DNA of 64,000 bases from Lysobacter sp. FW306-1B-D06B (GTDB lineage: Bacteria; Pseudomonadota; Gammaproteobacteria; Xanthomonadales; Xanthomonadaceae), in the NCBI RefSeq assembly GCF_038446665.1, contig NZ_CP151802.1, positions 3,286,001 through 3,350,000 of the forward strand. Direction: 5' to 3'. The notes beneath the pieces were generated by a model. The model made no database searches and was not told where the DNA came from. It saw only the letters and a program-made list of their open reading frames with translations. Positions 9,480 through 18,067 of this stretch are shown here, in pieces (within the stretch, counting starts at the first letter, position 1; each line of letters opens with the position of its first letter). Both the position numbers and the translations under genes were made by a program.

Positions 9480-10660
9480 CGCAACGTCCCTGCGTGGGAT
9501 TCACCGGCTACTACGGCATGCGCAACTTCGGCGACGACCTGTTCGGCGTGCTGTGCGCGGCCGCCGCGCGTCGCTACTGGAATGCCGATCCGCTGCTGGT
9601 GGGGCCTACGCTGGAAGGTGCGCAGGCGCGCGCGACGTGGCCATCGACGTTTCCTTCCACGCTTTATGGATCCGCCGGCGCGCTCGGCAAGGCCGCTCGC
9701 GTGGTCGGTTTCGTGCGCGGCCTGCGCGCCAGCGACGTACTGGTGATGGGCGGTGGCTCGGTCATCACCGCGCGCGAGTCGTTCCGCAAGCCGATGATGC
9801 TGTCGGCCCGGCGCCGCGGGCGCGTGCAGTTGGCGGCGGTGGGCGTGTCGGTGGGGCCGTTTCCGGATGCGGCCTCGCAGGAGGCGGCCGCGGCATTCGT
9901 GCGCGAGTTTTCGTACTTGTCCGTGCGCGACCGGCGCTCCTACGAACTGTGTCGGCGCATGGGCCTGGACCACATCACCCACCACGGACGCGATCTGGCC
10001 GGCTTGTTGCGCACGGTGCTGCCGCTGTCGTCGCGCACGGTGGCATCCGACGACCGCAGCGTGCCGCGCATCGGCATCGCGCCATGCCGCTACACCGTTC
10101 GCGACGACCACTCCGCGCCTACGCCTGCGCAATGGCACGACGGCATCGTCCACGCGATCACCCGAACGGCTGCGCACACGCCGCTGCAGGTGGAGGTGTT
10201 CAGCCTCAACGCGCATCCGGTCCATGGCGACGAGGCGATGGCGGCGCAATTGCAGGCACGGCTTCGAGAACGCGGTGTCGCCGCGGGCCTGCATGCCTAC
10301 GCGGGCTCCGAGCCGCTGGCGACGGTCGATGCCATCCAGCGCTGCGACGCGTTCGTCAGCGCGCGCCTGCACGGCGCCATCGTGGCGTACCTGTGCGCGG
10401 TGCCGTTCGCGATCGTCGATTACCACCCCAAGTGCCGGGATTTCGCCGATGACATCGGCCTGCCCCTCCACCTGCGCATCACGTCGGGCGCGCACGAGAC
10501 GCCCGCGTTCATGCAGGTTCTGGACGCGCTGCTGAACGACGAGGGCGCGCGCGCGCGTCTTTCACCCTCTCTATACGCGCAGCAGGCGCAGGACATATTC
10601 CAATGCGCTCCATGGTCGACTTCTCCCGCCCACACCCACGCCTCGAGCACGGCCGCCTGA
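9476..10660 (+). CDS. Polysaccharide pyruvyltransferase family protein
   Basis: A 394-residue protein with the family's opening motif (GFTGYYGMRNFGDDLFG, residues 7-23), the segment VLVMGGGSVI near 100, and the C-terminal motif AFVSARLHGAIVAYLCAVPF near 290. These enzymes are related to CsaB, ExoV and GumL and usually transfer a pyruvyl ketal from phosphoenolpyruvate to a sugar, giving the polymer extra negative charge. It overlaps the flippase stop by 4 bases, and its own stop overlaps the next start (TGATG). Ketal formation is the family expectation and is not proved here. Confidence 0.83.
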   Translation: MTQRPCVGFTGYYGMRNFGDDLFGVLCAAAARRYWNADPLLVGPTLEGAQARATWPSTFPSTLYGSAGALGKAARVVGFVRGLRASDVLVMGGGSVITARESFRKPMMLSARRRGRVQLAAVGVSVGPFPDAASQEAAAAFVREFSYLSVRDRRSYELCRRMGLDHITHHGRDLAGLLRTVLPLSSRTVASDDRSVPRIGIAPCRYTVRDDHSAPTPAQWHDGIVHAITRTAAHTPLQVEVFSLNAHPVHGDEAMAAQLQARLRERGVAAGLHAYAGSEPLATVDAIQRCDAFVSARLHGAIVAYLCAVPFAIVDYHPKCRDFADDIGLPLHLRITSGAHETPAFMQVLDALLNDEGARARLSPSLYAQQAQDIFQCAPWSTSPAHTHASSTAA

Positions 10661-11487
10661 TGATCGACACCGATGCCACCGCACCGGTCAGCGTCGTCGT
10701 GCCGTGCTATCGCTGCGGCGAGACGATTGCCGACGCCGTCGCCTCGATCGCATCGCAAACGTTGCCGCCGCGGCAGGTCGTGCTGGTGGACGATGCCAGC
10801 GGCGACGGTACCGTGCGGGCGCTGCACGCACTCGCCGCGCAATACCCGCCGGGCTGGATCGAGGTGATCGCACTGGCACGCAACGGCGGCCCGTCCGCCG
10901 CGCGCAACGCCGGATGGGCGCGCGCGACGCAGCCGTACATCGCGTTCCTGGATTCGGATGACACCTGGGCGCCTACCAAGCTCGCGATCCAGATGCAGGC
11001 CCTGCGCGAAGATCCGCAGATCGCGCTGATCGCACACCGCATGCAGGTACGCGAACGCGGCGACCGGCCCGAATCCCCCACGCGGGCACGCACGAAGATC
11101 GTGCCCCGCCGCAGGCTGCTGCTCAACAATCCTTTCCCCACCGCCTCGGTGGTGCTGCGACGCGACCTGCCGTTCCGCTTCAACGAGGACTACCGGCGCG
11201 TCGAGGATTTCCTGCTGTGGGGGCAGATCGCGTTCTCCGGCCACCGTTGCGCCAAGGTGGACGAGGTCCTCGCGTACTGGCACAAGGCGAACTACGGCGC
11301 GGGCGGACTCAGCCAGGACCTGGTGGCGATGCATCGCGCGGGTCGCGAGGTGCGACGTGAACTGCTGCGGCAGGGCCTGGTGAGCCTGCCGGAGCACCTG
11401 TTCGCACGCAGCATCGGCATGTTGCGCAAGGCACGCCAGCGCCTGCTGCTCGGGCTGCGCCGTGCGCAGCCGGGAGGATTGCCGTGA
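10660..11487 (+). CDS. Glycosyltransferase family 2
   Basis: A GT-A fold transferase of 275 residues. It has the nucleotide-binding start SVVVPCYRCGETIADAV, the motif VLVDDASGDGT near residue 40 and the metal-binding acidic motif FLDSDDTW near 92, all typical of GT2. It adds a sugar in the cytoplasm to the growing lipid-linked unit. ATG 10660 overlaps the upstream stop (TGATG), which favours it over the more distal in-frame ATG at 10603. It overlaps the next gene through GTGA. Confidence 0.87.
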   Translation: MIDTDATAPVSVVVPCYRCGETIADAVASIASQTLPPRQVVLVDDASGDGTVRALHALAAQYPPGWIEVIALARNGGPSAARNAGWARATQPYIAFLDSDDTWAPTKLAIQMQALREDPQIALIAHRMQVRERGDRPESPTRARTKIVPRRRLLLNNPFPTASVVLRRDLPFRFNEDYRRVEDFLLWGQIAFSGHRCAKVDEVLAYWHKANYGAGGLSQDLVAMHRAGREVRRELLRQGLVSLPEHLFARSIGMLRKARQRLLLGLRRAQPGGLP

Positions 11488-12539
11488 ACGTGCGCAGCGA
11501 CGCCTACGCCCTGCCACCGCGTCGCGCCAGCGACGTGTCGGCGGCCACCACGCTCAGCCTGCTCCTGCTGCTGGCGGTGGCGGTGTTCGGCATCTGGCTG
11601 GTGGGCATGCGCTCGCCGGACATCGGCACCGACACGAACACCTATGCCGGCTTCTTCGAGAACCAGAACGAACAGGGCGTGGAAACCCGGCTGGAGCCCG
11701 GATTCGTCTACCTGACCTACGTACTGTGGAAGATGGGCGTGGGCGTGGCGGGCTACCAGACCGCGCTGTTCCTGCTGCTGCTGGGAACCATCGTGGTGTC
11801 CACGCGACGCTACTTCGATTACCTGGGCGATACGCGAGGCTACCTGACGTTCCTCAGCGCGGCGGTGATGCTGCTGTACGTTTCGCCGATGTTCGTCAAT
11901 GCGTCCATCAACGCGGTGCGACAGGGCCTGGCGGCGCTGCTGGTGTTCACCTCGCTGCTGTCGTTCCAGCAACGACGATGGGGCAGCTTCGTCCTGTTCG
12001 GCGCCATCGCCAGCAGTTTGCATCTGTCCTCGCTGCTGTACCTGGTGTTCGCGCCCGTGCTGTTGTTCGGCACGCGAATGCAGCGGGTGGTCGCGGTGAC
12101 CGCCTTCGCGCTGTACGTGAGCGGTTTGTCCATGATGCTGGTGCGGGCATTGCTGCCCACGCTCTACGAAGTGGTGATGAGCTACACCGCCAACTCGTAC
12201 TACCGCTCGGGCGTGCGCATCGACTTCGCGGTGTTCTCCATCTTCTGGTACCTGCTTCCGCACATGCTCTCGCCGCTGGTGCGGGCCGAGTACCGCGAGC
12301 GCATCAAGGACAGCACGGCGGTGTACCTGGTGATGATGCTGCCCTTCTTCGGCATCGGCTGGGGCTTCTTCTCCAACCGCTACCTGTTGCCGGCGTGGCT
12401 GTCGGTGTCGCTGATCCTGGCGGCGATGCTGGTGCACAGCCGGATTCCGTTGCTGCGCCACCCCCTGCTGGTGCGCTTCGGGCTGCTGATCTCCTGCGCC
12501 GCGTTCTACTACTACGTCACCCATGAAATCGTCATCTGA
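11484..12539 (+). CDS. EpsG-like polysaccharide polymerase (Wzy role)
   Basis: A 351-residue membrane protein with roughly nine hydrophobic segments. It carries the EpsG-type motif RSPDIGTDTNTYAGFF near residue 46 and the signature MFVNASINAVRQGLAALLVF near 133. EpsG-family proteins occupy the Wzy position and join repeat units in the periplasm. The GTG start at 11484 overlaps the preceding TGA by four bases and is followed downstream by the DUF218 gene after 15 bases. It completes a flippase-polymerase pair with the Wzx gene. Confidence 0.8.
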   Translation: MNVRSDAYALPPRRASDVSAATTLSLLLLLAVAVFGIWLVGMRSPDIGTDTNTYAGFFENQNEQGVETRLEPGFVYLTYVLWKMGVGVAGYQTALFLLLLGTIVVSTRRYFDYLGDTRGYLTFLSAAVMLLYVSPMFVNASINAVRQGLAALLVFTSLLSFQQRRWGSFVLFGAIASSLHLSSLLYLVFAPVLLFGTRMQRVVAVTAFALYVSGLSMMLVRALLPTLYEVVMSYTANSYYRSGVRIDFAVFSIFWYLLPHMLSPLVRAEYRERIKDSTAVYLVMMLPFFGIGWGFFSNRYLLPAWLSVSLILAAMLVHSRIPLLRHPLLVRFGLLISCAAFYYYVTHEIVI

Positions 12540-12554
12540 GGACGCGCACCACGC

Positions 12555-13313
12555 ATGACCTCGCCACTGAAGCTTGCCGTCGCACTCACCTATCCGCCCG
12601 CGCTGACCCTGCTGATGCTGTGCATCGCGGTCGTGTTGCTGCTGTTGCGGCGCACGCGATCGGGGATCGCCACGGCGGCGCTCGCCGTCGCATGGTCGGG
12701 CCTGCTCGCCGTGCCGACCGTGTCGGACTGGGTGCGCGAGCGCATCGAACGGCACTATCCGCCGGTGGAAGAAGCGACGCTTCCGTCGGCCGACGCCATC
12801 GTGGTGCTCGGCGGTGCGATGCACTTCTATTGGCTCGAACGCGAGCACGTCACGCCGTACGAACTGGAGAACAGCCGCCTGGCCGCCGGTGCGCGCGCGT
12901 GGCTGGCGCGCAAGGCACCGGTAATCGTGCTGTCGGGCGGCGGCGACAACGGCGGCAACAACAGCGAGGCGCGGTTGATGGCCGGTGCGATCCAGCGACT
13001 GGGCGTGCCCGCCGATGCGCTCATGCTGGAGCGCGAGAGCCGCAACACCCGCGACAACGCACGCTACACGGCCGCGCTTGCGCAACGGCACGGTTTCCAT
13101 CGCGTACTGCTGGTCACCTCATCGCTGCACATGCCGCGCGCGGTGATCGAGTTCCGCAAGGCCGGCCTGGACATCGTGCCGGTCGCCGTACCCGAACGCG
13201 CCAAACGCGATACGTGGACGCAGCGCTGGGTCCCGTCGCGACGCGCGTTGTGGCGCAGCGGACGCGCAATCAAAGAGTGCGCGGCCATCGTCATGGCGCG
13301 TCTACACAGCTGA
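12555..13313 (+). CDS. YdcF/ElyC family protein (DUF218)
   Basis: A 252-residue protein with two N-terminal membrane helices (about 12-32 and 36-55) and a C-terminal DUF218 domain. The domain has the motifs ADAIVVLGGAM, VIVLSGGGD, ESRNTRDNA and LLVTSSLHMPRA, which form the conserved pocket of this family. Members act in envelope or polysaccharide-carrier metabolism, but the chemistry is poorly known. Its position just behind the polymerase suggests an envelope role linked to this polysaccharide. Confidence 0.82.
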   Translation: MTSPLKLAVALTYPPALTLLMLCIAVVLLLLRRTRSGIATAALAVAWSGLLAVPTVSDWVRERIERHYPPVEEATLPSADAIVVLGGAMHFYWLEREHVTPYELENSRLAAGARAWLARKAPVIVLSGGGDNGGNNSEARLMAGAIQRLGVPADALMLERESRNTRDNARYTAALAQRHGFHRVLLVTSSLHMPRAVIEFRKAGLDIVPVAVPERAKRDTWTQRWVPSRRALWRSGRAIKECAAIVMARLHS

Positions 13314-13558
13314 ATGTCGCCCGCATTCTTCACGTTCGCGTTCGCATCACTGAATCCTGCCCGACCGCAGGACGCGTTCCTCACGCCGCATGTGCGATTC
13401 GCGTTTTACGCTGCAAAGCGAATACGAAGACTCACATGCAGCAACATCGCAGCGTTGCACGAGGCTCGCTGCGCGCATCGTCAATCCGGCACGTCGACCA
13501 GGGACGCGTGACGCCGGGCATCGGCCGATGCCCCGCCAACGACCACGAGGATCATGCA

Positions 13559-14638
13559 TTGAAGACGTTCATTCTTGTCTGTACGGTCGCCGCGGCCACG
13601 CTCGCCACGACGGCCTGCGTTCCCGGCCAGCAGATGACGCGAAGTGGCGGCGGTGGAGAAGGCGGCAGTGACGTCCGCATGGTGACGATCACGCAGGAAA
13701 CCGTGGCGCAGCGGCCCGTGGCCGCGGTGCTTCCGCAGGAGCTGACGAACTACAAGGGCGAGGGTTACCGCATCCAGCCCGGCGACACGCTGATCGTCAC
13801 GGTATGGGATCACCCTGAACTCACCACGCCGGCGGGCAACCAGCAGCAGGCGGTGACCAACGGCCGCCTGGTGCAGCCCGATGGCACGTTCTATTTCCCG
13901 TATGCCGGCAAGATCAACGTCACCGGCATGAGCATCGAGGACCTGCGCAGCACGCTGAGCACGCGCTTGGCGAAGTACATCCAGAATCCGCAGCTCGACG
14001 TCAACGTGGTGGGCTTCGGAAGTCGCGTCGCGCTGCAGGGCGCGTTCGAAGACACCACGCCGCAGGAAGTGACCACCGTTCCGCTCACGCTGTCGCAGGC
14101 GATCGGCCGTGGCCGCATCGATGTGGAGCAGGCGGATCTGGCCGGTTTCGTGCTCACGCGTGATGGGCGCAACTATCCGCTCGACCTCGACGCGCTCAAC
14201 CGCGATGGCAAGGTCGCCGCCGACATCTTCCTCAAGCCCGGTGATCGCCTGTTCCTGCCCTTCAACGATCGCAAGGAAGTCTATGTGGTCGGCGAAGTGC
14301 TGCGTCCGCAGGCGCTCACCTTCAAGACCACTTACATGACGCTGACGCAGGCGCTGGGTCGTTCGGGCGGACTCAACCCGGTGACCTCCAAGGGCGAGGC
14401 GGTGTACGTGATCCGCGGCATCGAAGAGATGCAGCAGATACCGGCCACGGTGTACCAGCTCGATGCCAAGTCGCCGGCGGCCTTCGCATTGGGCGACAAG
14501 TTCCAGCTCAAGCCTGGCGATGTCGTCTGGGTCGGCCCGGCCGGCGTCACGCGCTGGAACCGCTTCCTGTCACAGCTGCTGCCGCTGTCGGCCATCGTGA
14601 GCAACGCCGCGGCCGCGCAGTACGACATGACGCGTTGA
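13559..14638 (+). CDS. Outer-membrane polysaccharide export lipoprotein (GumB/Wza-like)
   Basis: A 359-residue lipoprotein with signal peptide and lipobox ending TTAC near residue 20. It has a Poly_export domain (YRIQPGDTLIVTVWDHPEL near 70) and SLBB-type repeats (VYVVGEVLRPQALTF near 243). It forms the outer-membrane channel that works with the Wzc-type protein encoded at 54. I chose the TTG at 13559 because it sits directly before the signal peptide (KTFILVCTV) with GAGG 8 bases upstream; the nearby ATG at 13554 is out of frame and stops at once. The 245 bases before it contain no gene, and I see only a probable promoter region there. Confidence 0.88.
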   Translation: MKTFILVCTVAAATLATTACVPGQQMTRSGGGGEGGSDVRMVTITQETVAQRPVAAVLPQELTNYKGEGYRIQPGDTLIVTVWDHPELTTPAGNQQQAVTNGRLVQPDGTFYFPYAGKINVTGMSIEDLRSTLSTRLAKYIQNPQLDVNVVGFGSRVALQGAFEDTTPQEVTTVPLTLSQAIGRGRIDVEQADLAGFVLTRDGRNYPLDLDALNRDGKVAADIFLKPGDRLFLPFNDRKEVYVVGEVLRPQALTFKTTYMTLTQALGRSGGLNPVTSKGEAVYVIRGIEEMQQIPATVYQLDAKSPAAFALGDKFQLKPGDVVWVGPAGVTRWNRFLSQLLPLSAIVSNAAAAQYDMTR

Positions 14639-14668
14639 CGCGGGGTCGGGAGGGACCGCGCGCACCGG

Positions 14669-14694
14669 CGCCGGCGACCGCAGGGTCGCCGGCG
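14669..14694 (+). terminator. Strong hairpin after the export lipoprotein gene
   Basis: A perfect 11-bp inverted repeat, CGCCGGCGACC / GGTCGCCGGCG, with a four-base loop begins 31 bases after the stop. There is no T-run, so it may pause or protect the transcript instead of acting as a classical intrinsic terminator. It marks the end of the polysaccharide locus. Confidence 0.5.
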
Positions 14695-14782
14695 TCGACT
14701 TGTCCGCACCGGGCATGTCGATTCGCGATGCGGCCGATCGTCGTGGATGATGAGGCACCTGGCCTCGTCTCCGGTGAATCCC

Positions 14783-15439
14783 ATGCTGACGCTGTATGCC
14801 CACCCGTTCTCGTCGTATTCGCAGAAGGCGCTCACGGCGCTCTACGAGAACGGCATCGCCTTCCAATGGAAGATGCTGGAATCGCCCGACTGCGAGGCGT
14901 GGCGTGAACTCACGGCGATGTGGCCGGTGCAACGCTTTCCGGTGCTCGTCGATGAGGGCCGTGTGATCCCGGAGGCGAGCTGCATCATCGAGTACCTGCA
15001 TCTGCGCCATCGCGGGCCGGTGCCGCTGATTCCGGACGATCCGGACGAAGCGCTGGACGTTCGCACCATGGACCGCTTCTTCGACAATTACATTTCCACG
15101 CCGCAGCAGAAGATCGTGTTCGATGCGATCCGCGTGCCGCAGGATCGCGACCCTTACGGCGTGGCCGAAGCGCGCACCATGCTGGAACAGGCCTACGCGT
15201 GGCTGGACGAGGTGATGCGCGGGCGCGAATGGGCGGCGGGCGATCGCTTCAGTCTGGCCGATTGCGGTGCCGGGCCGTTCCTGTTCTACGCGGACTGGAC
15301 GCACCGCATCGACGCGCGCTTCGCCAACGTGCATGCGTACCGCGCGCGGCTGCTGGAACGACCGGCCTTCGCGCGCGCGGTGGACGAAGCCCGTCCGTAC
15401 CGCAGCTTCTTCCCGTTGGGCGCACCGGACCGCGACTAG
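14783..15439 (+). CDS. Glutathione S-transferase family protein
   Basis: A 218-residue cytosolic protein. The N-terminal thioredoxin-fold GST domain starts MLTLYAHPFSSYSQKALTAL, with SS/S residues at the usual glutathione-activating position. The motif FPVLVDEGRVIPEASCIIEY near 50-69 holds the cis-Pro and the E/S glutathione contacts. An all-helical C-terminal domain follows. Substrate unknown; probably detoxification. The ATG at 14783 begins exactly at the domain; an in-frame ATG at 14747 would add 12 residues of no family character. Confidence 0.87.
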   Translation: MLTLYAHPFSSYSQKALTALYENGIAFQWKMLESPDCEAWRELTAMWPVQRFPVLVDEGRVIPEASCIIEYLHLRHRGPVPLIPDDPDEALDVRTMDRFFDNYISTPQQKIVFDAIRVPQDRDPYGVAEARTMLEQAYAWLDEVMRGREWAAGDRFSLADCGAGPFLFYADWTHRIDARFANVHAYRARLLERPAFARAVDEARPYRSFFPLGAPDRD

Positions 15440-15508
15440 GCCCATGGTCACTTCCGGGCCGGGGCGGCGTGCTGCGATGATGCCTGCCGACTCCGACGCG
15501 GGTGCCGC

Positions 15509-16402
15509 ATGATCCTCCTCGCCGTCCTGCTCACACTGCTGATTCCACCGGCACTGCTGGCCGTGGCGGGATGGTGCGCGGGCGCTCGGAGGGATGCCGT
15601 CGCGATGCGCTCGTCTCCTTGGGACTGGAACGCGGTGGCGATCTCCTCGCTGCTCTACGCACTCGCGTTCAACCTCACGTTCTTCATCCAGGAGCTGTTC
15701 CTGGTCGTGCCCAAGGCCCTCACGCCCGGCCTGCGGCCGACGCTCTTCCACAACAACCACCGCTGGCTCGGCGAGAACGACCTCGCCAGCCTGTTCCAGG
15801 GCACGGGCGCATTGGCGACGGCGCTGGTCGGGCTGGTTTGCCTGGTCGTGCTGCGTGCAGGCTCCCCGCGTCCGGGCGCGTGGCGGCTGTTCGTGATCTG
15901 GATGGCCTACTGCGGCCTGCTGATGGCGTTGCCGCAGGTGGTCATCGGCGCGATGAGCCCGGCCAGCGACGTGGGCATGGCGATGACGTGGCTGGGGTTG
16001 TCCTCCGCGACGAAGCGCATCGCCGCGCTGCTGGCGCTGGTCGCCATCGCCGCCGTCGCGCTGGCCCTGTTGCGACCGGCGCTGGAATTGGCCCACGCCG
16101 ATGGCGTGGCCACGGCGCGTGCGCGCACGCGTTTCATCGCGCAGACCATCGCGCTGCCGATGCTGATCGGTACGGCGCTGGTGATCCCGTTCCGCGTGCC
16201 GCGCGAGATGATCGAAGTGGTGCTGCTACCGGTGCTGGTGGGGCTTCCTGGCGCGCTGTGGATGCTGGCCGGTGCGTGGCGCGTGCGCGACGTCCACGGC
16301 GCGGGCGTGCGCCTGGGTTCGTTCGTGCTGCCGTTGCTGGCGGCGGTCGTGTTGCTGCTGGTGTTCCAGTTGCTGCTGCGACCGGGCGTGGCGTTCTATT
16401 GA
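15509..16402 (+). CDS. Polytopic membrane protein of unknown function
   Basis: A 297-residue protein with about seven hydrophobic helices (near 3-23, 45-67, 105-127, 133-155, 170-195, 218-240 and 270-292). The loop after helix 2 contains HNNHRWLGEND, which may be functionally important. No family is recognised. It stands alone between the GST and a convergent small gene; the ATG at 15509 begins directly with a hydrophobic helix. Confidence 0.72.
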   Translation: MILLAVLLTLLIPPALLAVAGWCAGARRDAVAMRSSPWDWNAVAISSLLYALAFNLTFFIQELFLVVPKALTPGLRPTLFHNNHRWLGENDLASLFQGTGALATALVGLVCLVVLRAGSPRPGAWRLFVIWMAYCGLLMALPQVVIGAMSPASDVGMAMTWLGLSSATKRIAALLALVAIAAVALALLRPALELAHADGVATARARTRFIAQTIALPMLIGTALVIPFRVPREMIEVVLLPVLVGLPGALWMLAGAWRVRDVHGAGVRLGSFVLPLLAAVVLLLVFQLLLRPGVAFY

Positions 16403-16414
16403 ACGCGGGCCGCC

Positions 16415-16723
16415 TTACTTGCGCACGTTGACGACGACGGCATCGCCGTCGCTCATCAACTCCACCGTCGCGGCACCGGCAAGCGCCGCCTCGCGTTCCT
16501 GCGCGGTGAGCACCTGGTGCTTGCCCTCGACGAGGAACACCGGCGGGTGCGAGGCATTGAGCGCCAGGTTCTGGGTCTTGGCGTAATCGAGAATGAGCGA
16601 GCTCACCGAATCGATGCCGCGCTCGCCGAGCGAGGCCGCGTCGTAGGTGGCGCGATGGGCGAGTTCGCCGGCGGAAACCGCGCCAGCCAGCAACAGACAC
16701 GATGCGAGGGCGATACGGCGCAT
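16415..16723 (-). CDS. Small secreted protein of unknown function
   Basis: A 102-residue protein with a signal peptide (MRRIALASCLLLAGAVSA, cleavage probably after residue 18). The mature part is ELAHRATYDAASLGERGID, followed by a segment ending in VELMSDGDAVVVNVRK. No domain is recognised. It is convergent with the membrane-protein gene and lies 12 bases from it. GGAG stands 8 bases before the ATG. Confidence 0.6.
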   Translation of the reverse strand: MRRIALASCLLLAGAVSAGELAHRATYDAASLGERGIDSVSSLILDYAKTQNLALNASHPPVFLVEGKHQVLTAQEREAALAGAATVELMSDGDAVVVNVRK

Positions 16724-16941
16724 GACCACTCCCTTGATGGACGGACCGGACGCTTGGACGGGCCGGCAGTCCCCACCGCCGGCGCGCCCCATTAGACGGG
16801 AGCACCCCGGCCTGGGCAAGCGCGCGATGCGCGCAGACGTGACGCGGCTCACGCCTGGCGCCGATGTTGACGCCACGAACGTCACGGGCGGCGCGCTCGC
16901 CGTCGCTGGGATGACGGTGTGGGGCGCGGAATGCGTGAGGG

Positions 16942-17032
16942 CCTGGGGCCCGGCCTTCGCCGGGATGACGGGACACACGGCGGAAGCGGTGTGCCCTGCC
17001 CTCACCCCTCTCCCGCGTGCGGGAGAGGGGCT
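16942..17032. repeat. REP-like repeat plus CCCTCTCCCG palindrome
   Basis: An inverted family-1 repeat at about 16942-16971 (CCCGGCCTTCGCCGGGATGA) is followed by a second palindromic element, CCCTCTCCCGCGTGCGGGAGAGGG, written here in parts, at about 17008-17031. Both lie in the 335-base gap between the small secreted gene and the TerC gene. No gene is seen in the gap. Confidence 0.65.
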
Positions 17033-17058
17033 TCAAGCGTGTAGCGACTGCCAAAGGC

Positions 17059-17826
17059 CTACTCGGCCGGGCTTTCCTCGAACCGCTCGCGCAGCTTCAC
17101 CGGCTCCGACTTGTGCGCTTCGCGCTTGCGGATCCACAGGTTGATCATCTCGACGAAGACCGAGAAGGCCATCGCCACGTAGACGTAACCCTTGTTGATG
17201 TGCTGGCCGAAGCCGTCGGCGATCAGCACCAGGCCGATCATGATCAGGAAGCTCAGTGCGAGGATCTTGACCGTCGGGTGGCGCTCGACGAAATCGCCGA
17301 TCGGTTTGGCGAACATCAGCATGAACACGATCGAGATCAGGATCGCGGCGACCATCACCCAGCGATCGTCGACCATGCCCACGGCGGTGATGATCGAATC
17401 CAGCGAGAACACGATGTCCAGCACCATGATCTGCGCGATCACACTGGTGAAGCTGACGCCCACCACCTTGCCGGCGGTGACCGTTTCGCTGGCGCCTTCG
17501 AGTTTCTGGTGGATCTCGTGCGTGGCTTTGCCGATCAGGAACAGACCGCCGCCGATGAGGATCAGGTCGCGCCAGGAGAATTCGTTGCCCAGCACCGTGA
17601 ACAACGGCGCCGTCAGACCCACGATCCAGGCGATGGTGAGCAACAGGCCCAGGCGGGTCACCGCGGCCAATGTGATGCCGATGCGGCGCGCCTTGTCGCG
17701 CTGATGCGCCGGGAGTTTTCCGGCAAGGATGGAGATGAAGATGATGTTGTCGATGCCGAGCACGAGCTCGAGCGCCGTCAACGTGGCCAGTGCGATCCAG
17801 ATTTCGGGATTGAGGAATATGTCCAT
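17059..17826 (-). CDS. TerC/Alx-family integral membrane metal transporter
   Basis: A 255-residue protein with about seven helices. It shows the TerC hallmarks: LELVLGIDNIIFISILAGKLP near residue 20 and a second acidic helix DIVFSLDSIITAVGM near 134. These aspartates form the presumed metal site. TerC/Alx proteins export or balance manganese and are linked to tellurite resistance. The gene sits behind a putative yybP-ykoY riboswitch on the same strand, which fits manganese-dependent expression. The C terminus is charged and cytoplasmic. Confidence 0.9.
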   Translation of the reverse strand: MDIFLNPEIWIALATLTALELVLGIDNIIFISILAGKLPAHQRDKARRIGITLAAVTRLGLLLTIAWIVGLTAPLFTVLGNEFSWRDLILIGGGLFLIGKATHEIHQKLEGASETVTAGKVVGVSFTSVIAQIMVLDIVFSLDSIITAVGMVDDRWVMVAAILISIVFMLMFAKPIGDFVERHPTVKILALSFLIMIGLVLIADGFGQHINKGYVYVAMAFSVFVEMINLWIRKREAHKSEPVKLRERFEESPAE

Positions 17827-17895
17827 CGGATGGGTTCTAGGCGGTGGGCGGGATTCCGTGGCCCACGCGCGCTCGCATCCGTAGAAAACCCTGGA

Positions 17896-18024
17896 CGCAC
17901 CTTCGCCGTGGCACGGCGAAGGTCTTGCTCACAGGCCGCGCGGCCTGCTGCTGCACCGGATGAATTCCCTGGCGGGAACCCTCGTAATGACGGCGACAGC
18001 ACGTGGAGCTACTCCCCTTCTGCT
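17896..18024 (-). promoter_or_regulatory. Putative yybP-ykoY manganese riboswitch upstream of the TerC gene
   Basis: Read on the minus strand, the leader contains AAGGGGAGTAGC (18019-18008), the conserved opening of the yybP-ykoY aptamer. It then runs through a variable stem region to GAGCAAGACCTT (17930-17919), resembling the conserved 3' strand. The last bases of that strand are also one arm of a 25-base palindrome, ACCTTCGCCGTG-N-CACGGCGAAGGT (17899-17923). This could compete with the aptamer as an expression platform. Family knowledge: this riboswitch senses Mn2+ and often precedes TerC/Alx genes. Assignment is by eye. Confidence 0.72.
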
Positions 18025-18067
18025 GCGATCCTAGCACGCCGCCGGAGCGGTTCCGGCAACGGCGTGT

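Noticed and set aside
11292..13100. A 602-codon open frame on the minus strand opposite the GT2, EpsG-like and DUF218 genes.
   Set aside because: High-GC third-position bias opens antisense frames. Its product is low-complexity His/Arg/Gln without family motifs, whereas the + strand genes have clear domains.
13435..13558. Extending the GumB-like protein to an upstream in-frame start.
   Set aside because: That would place about 40 non-conserved residues before an otherwise perfect lipoprotein signal peptide.
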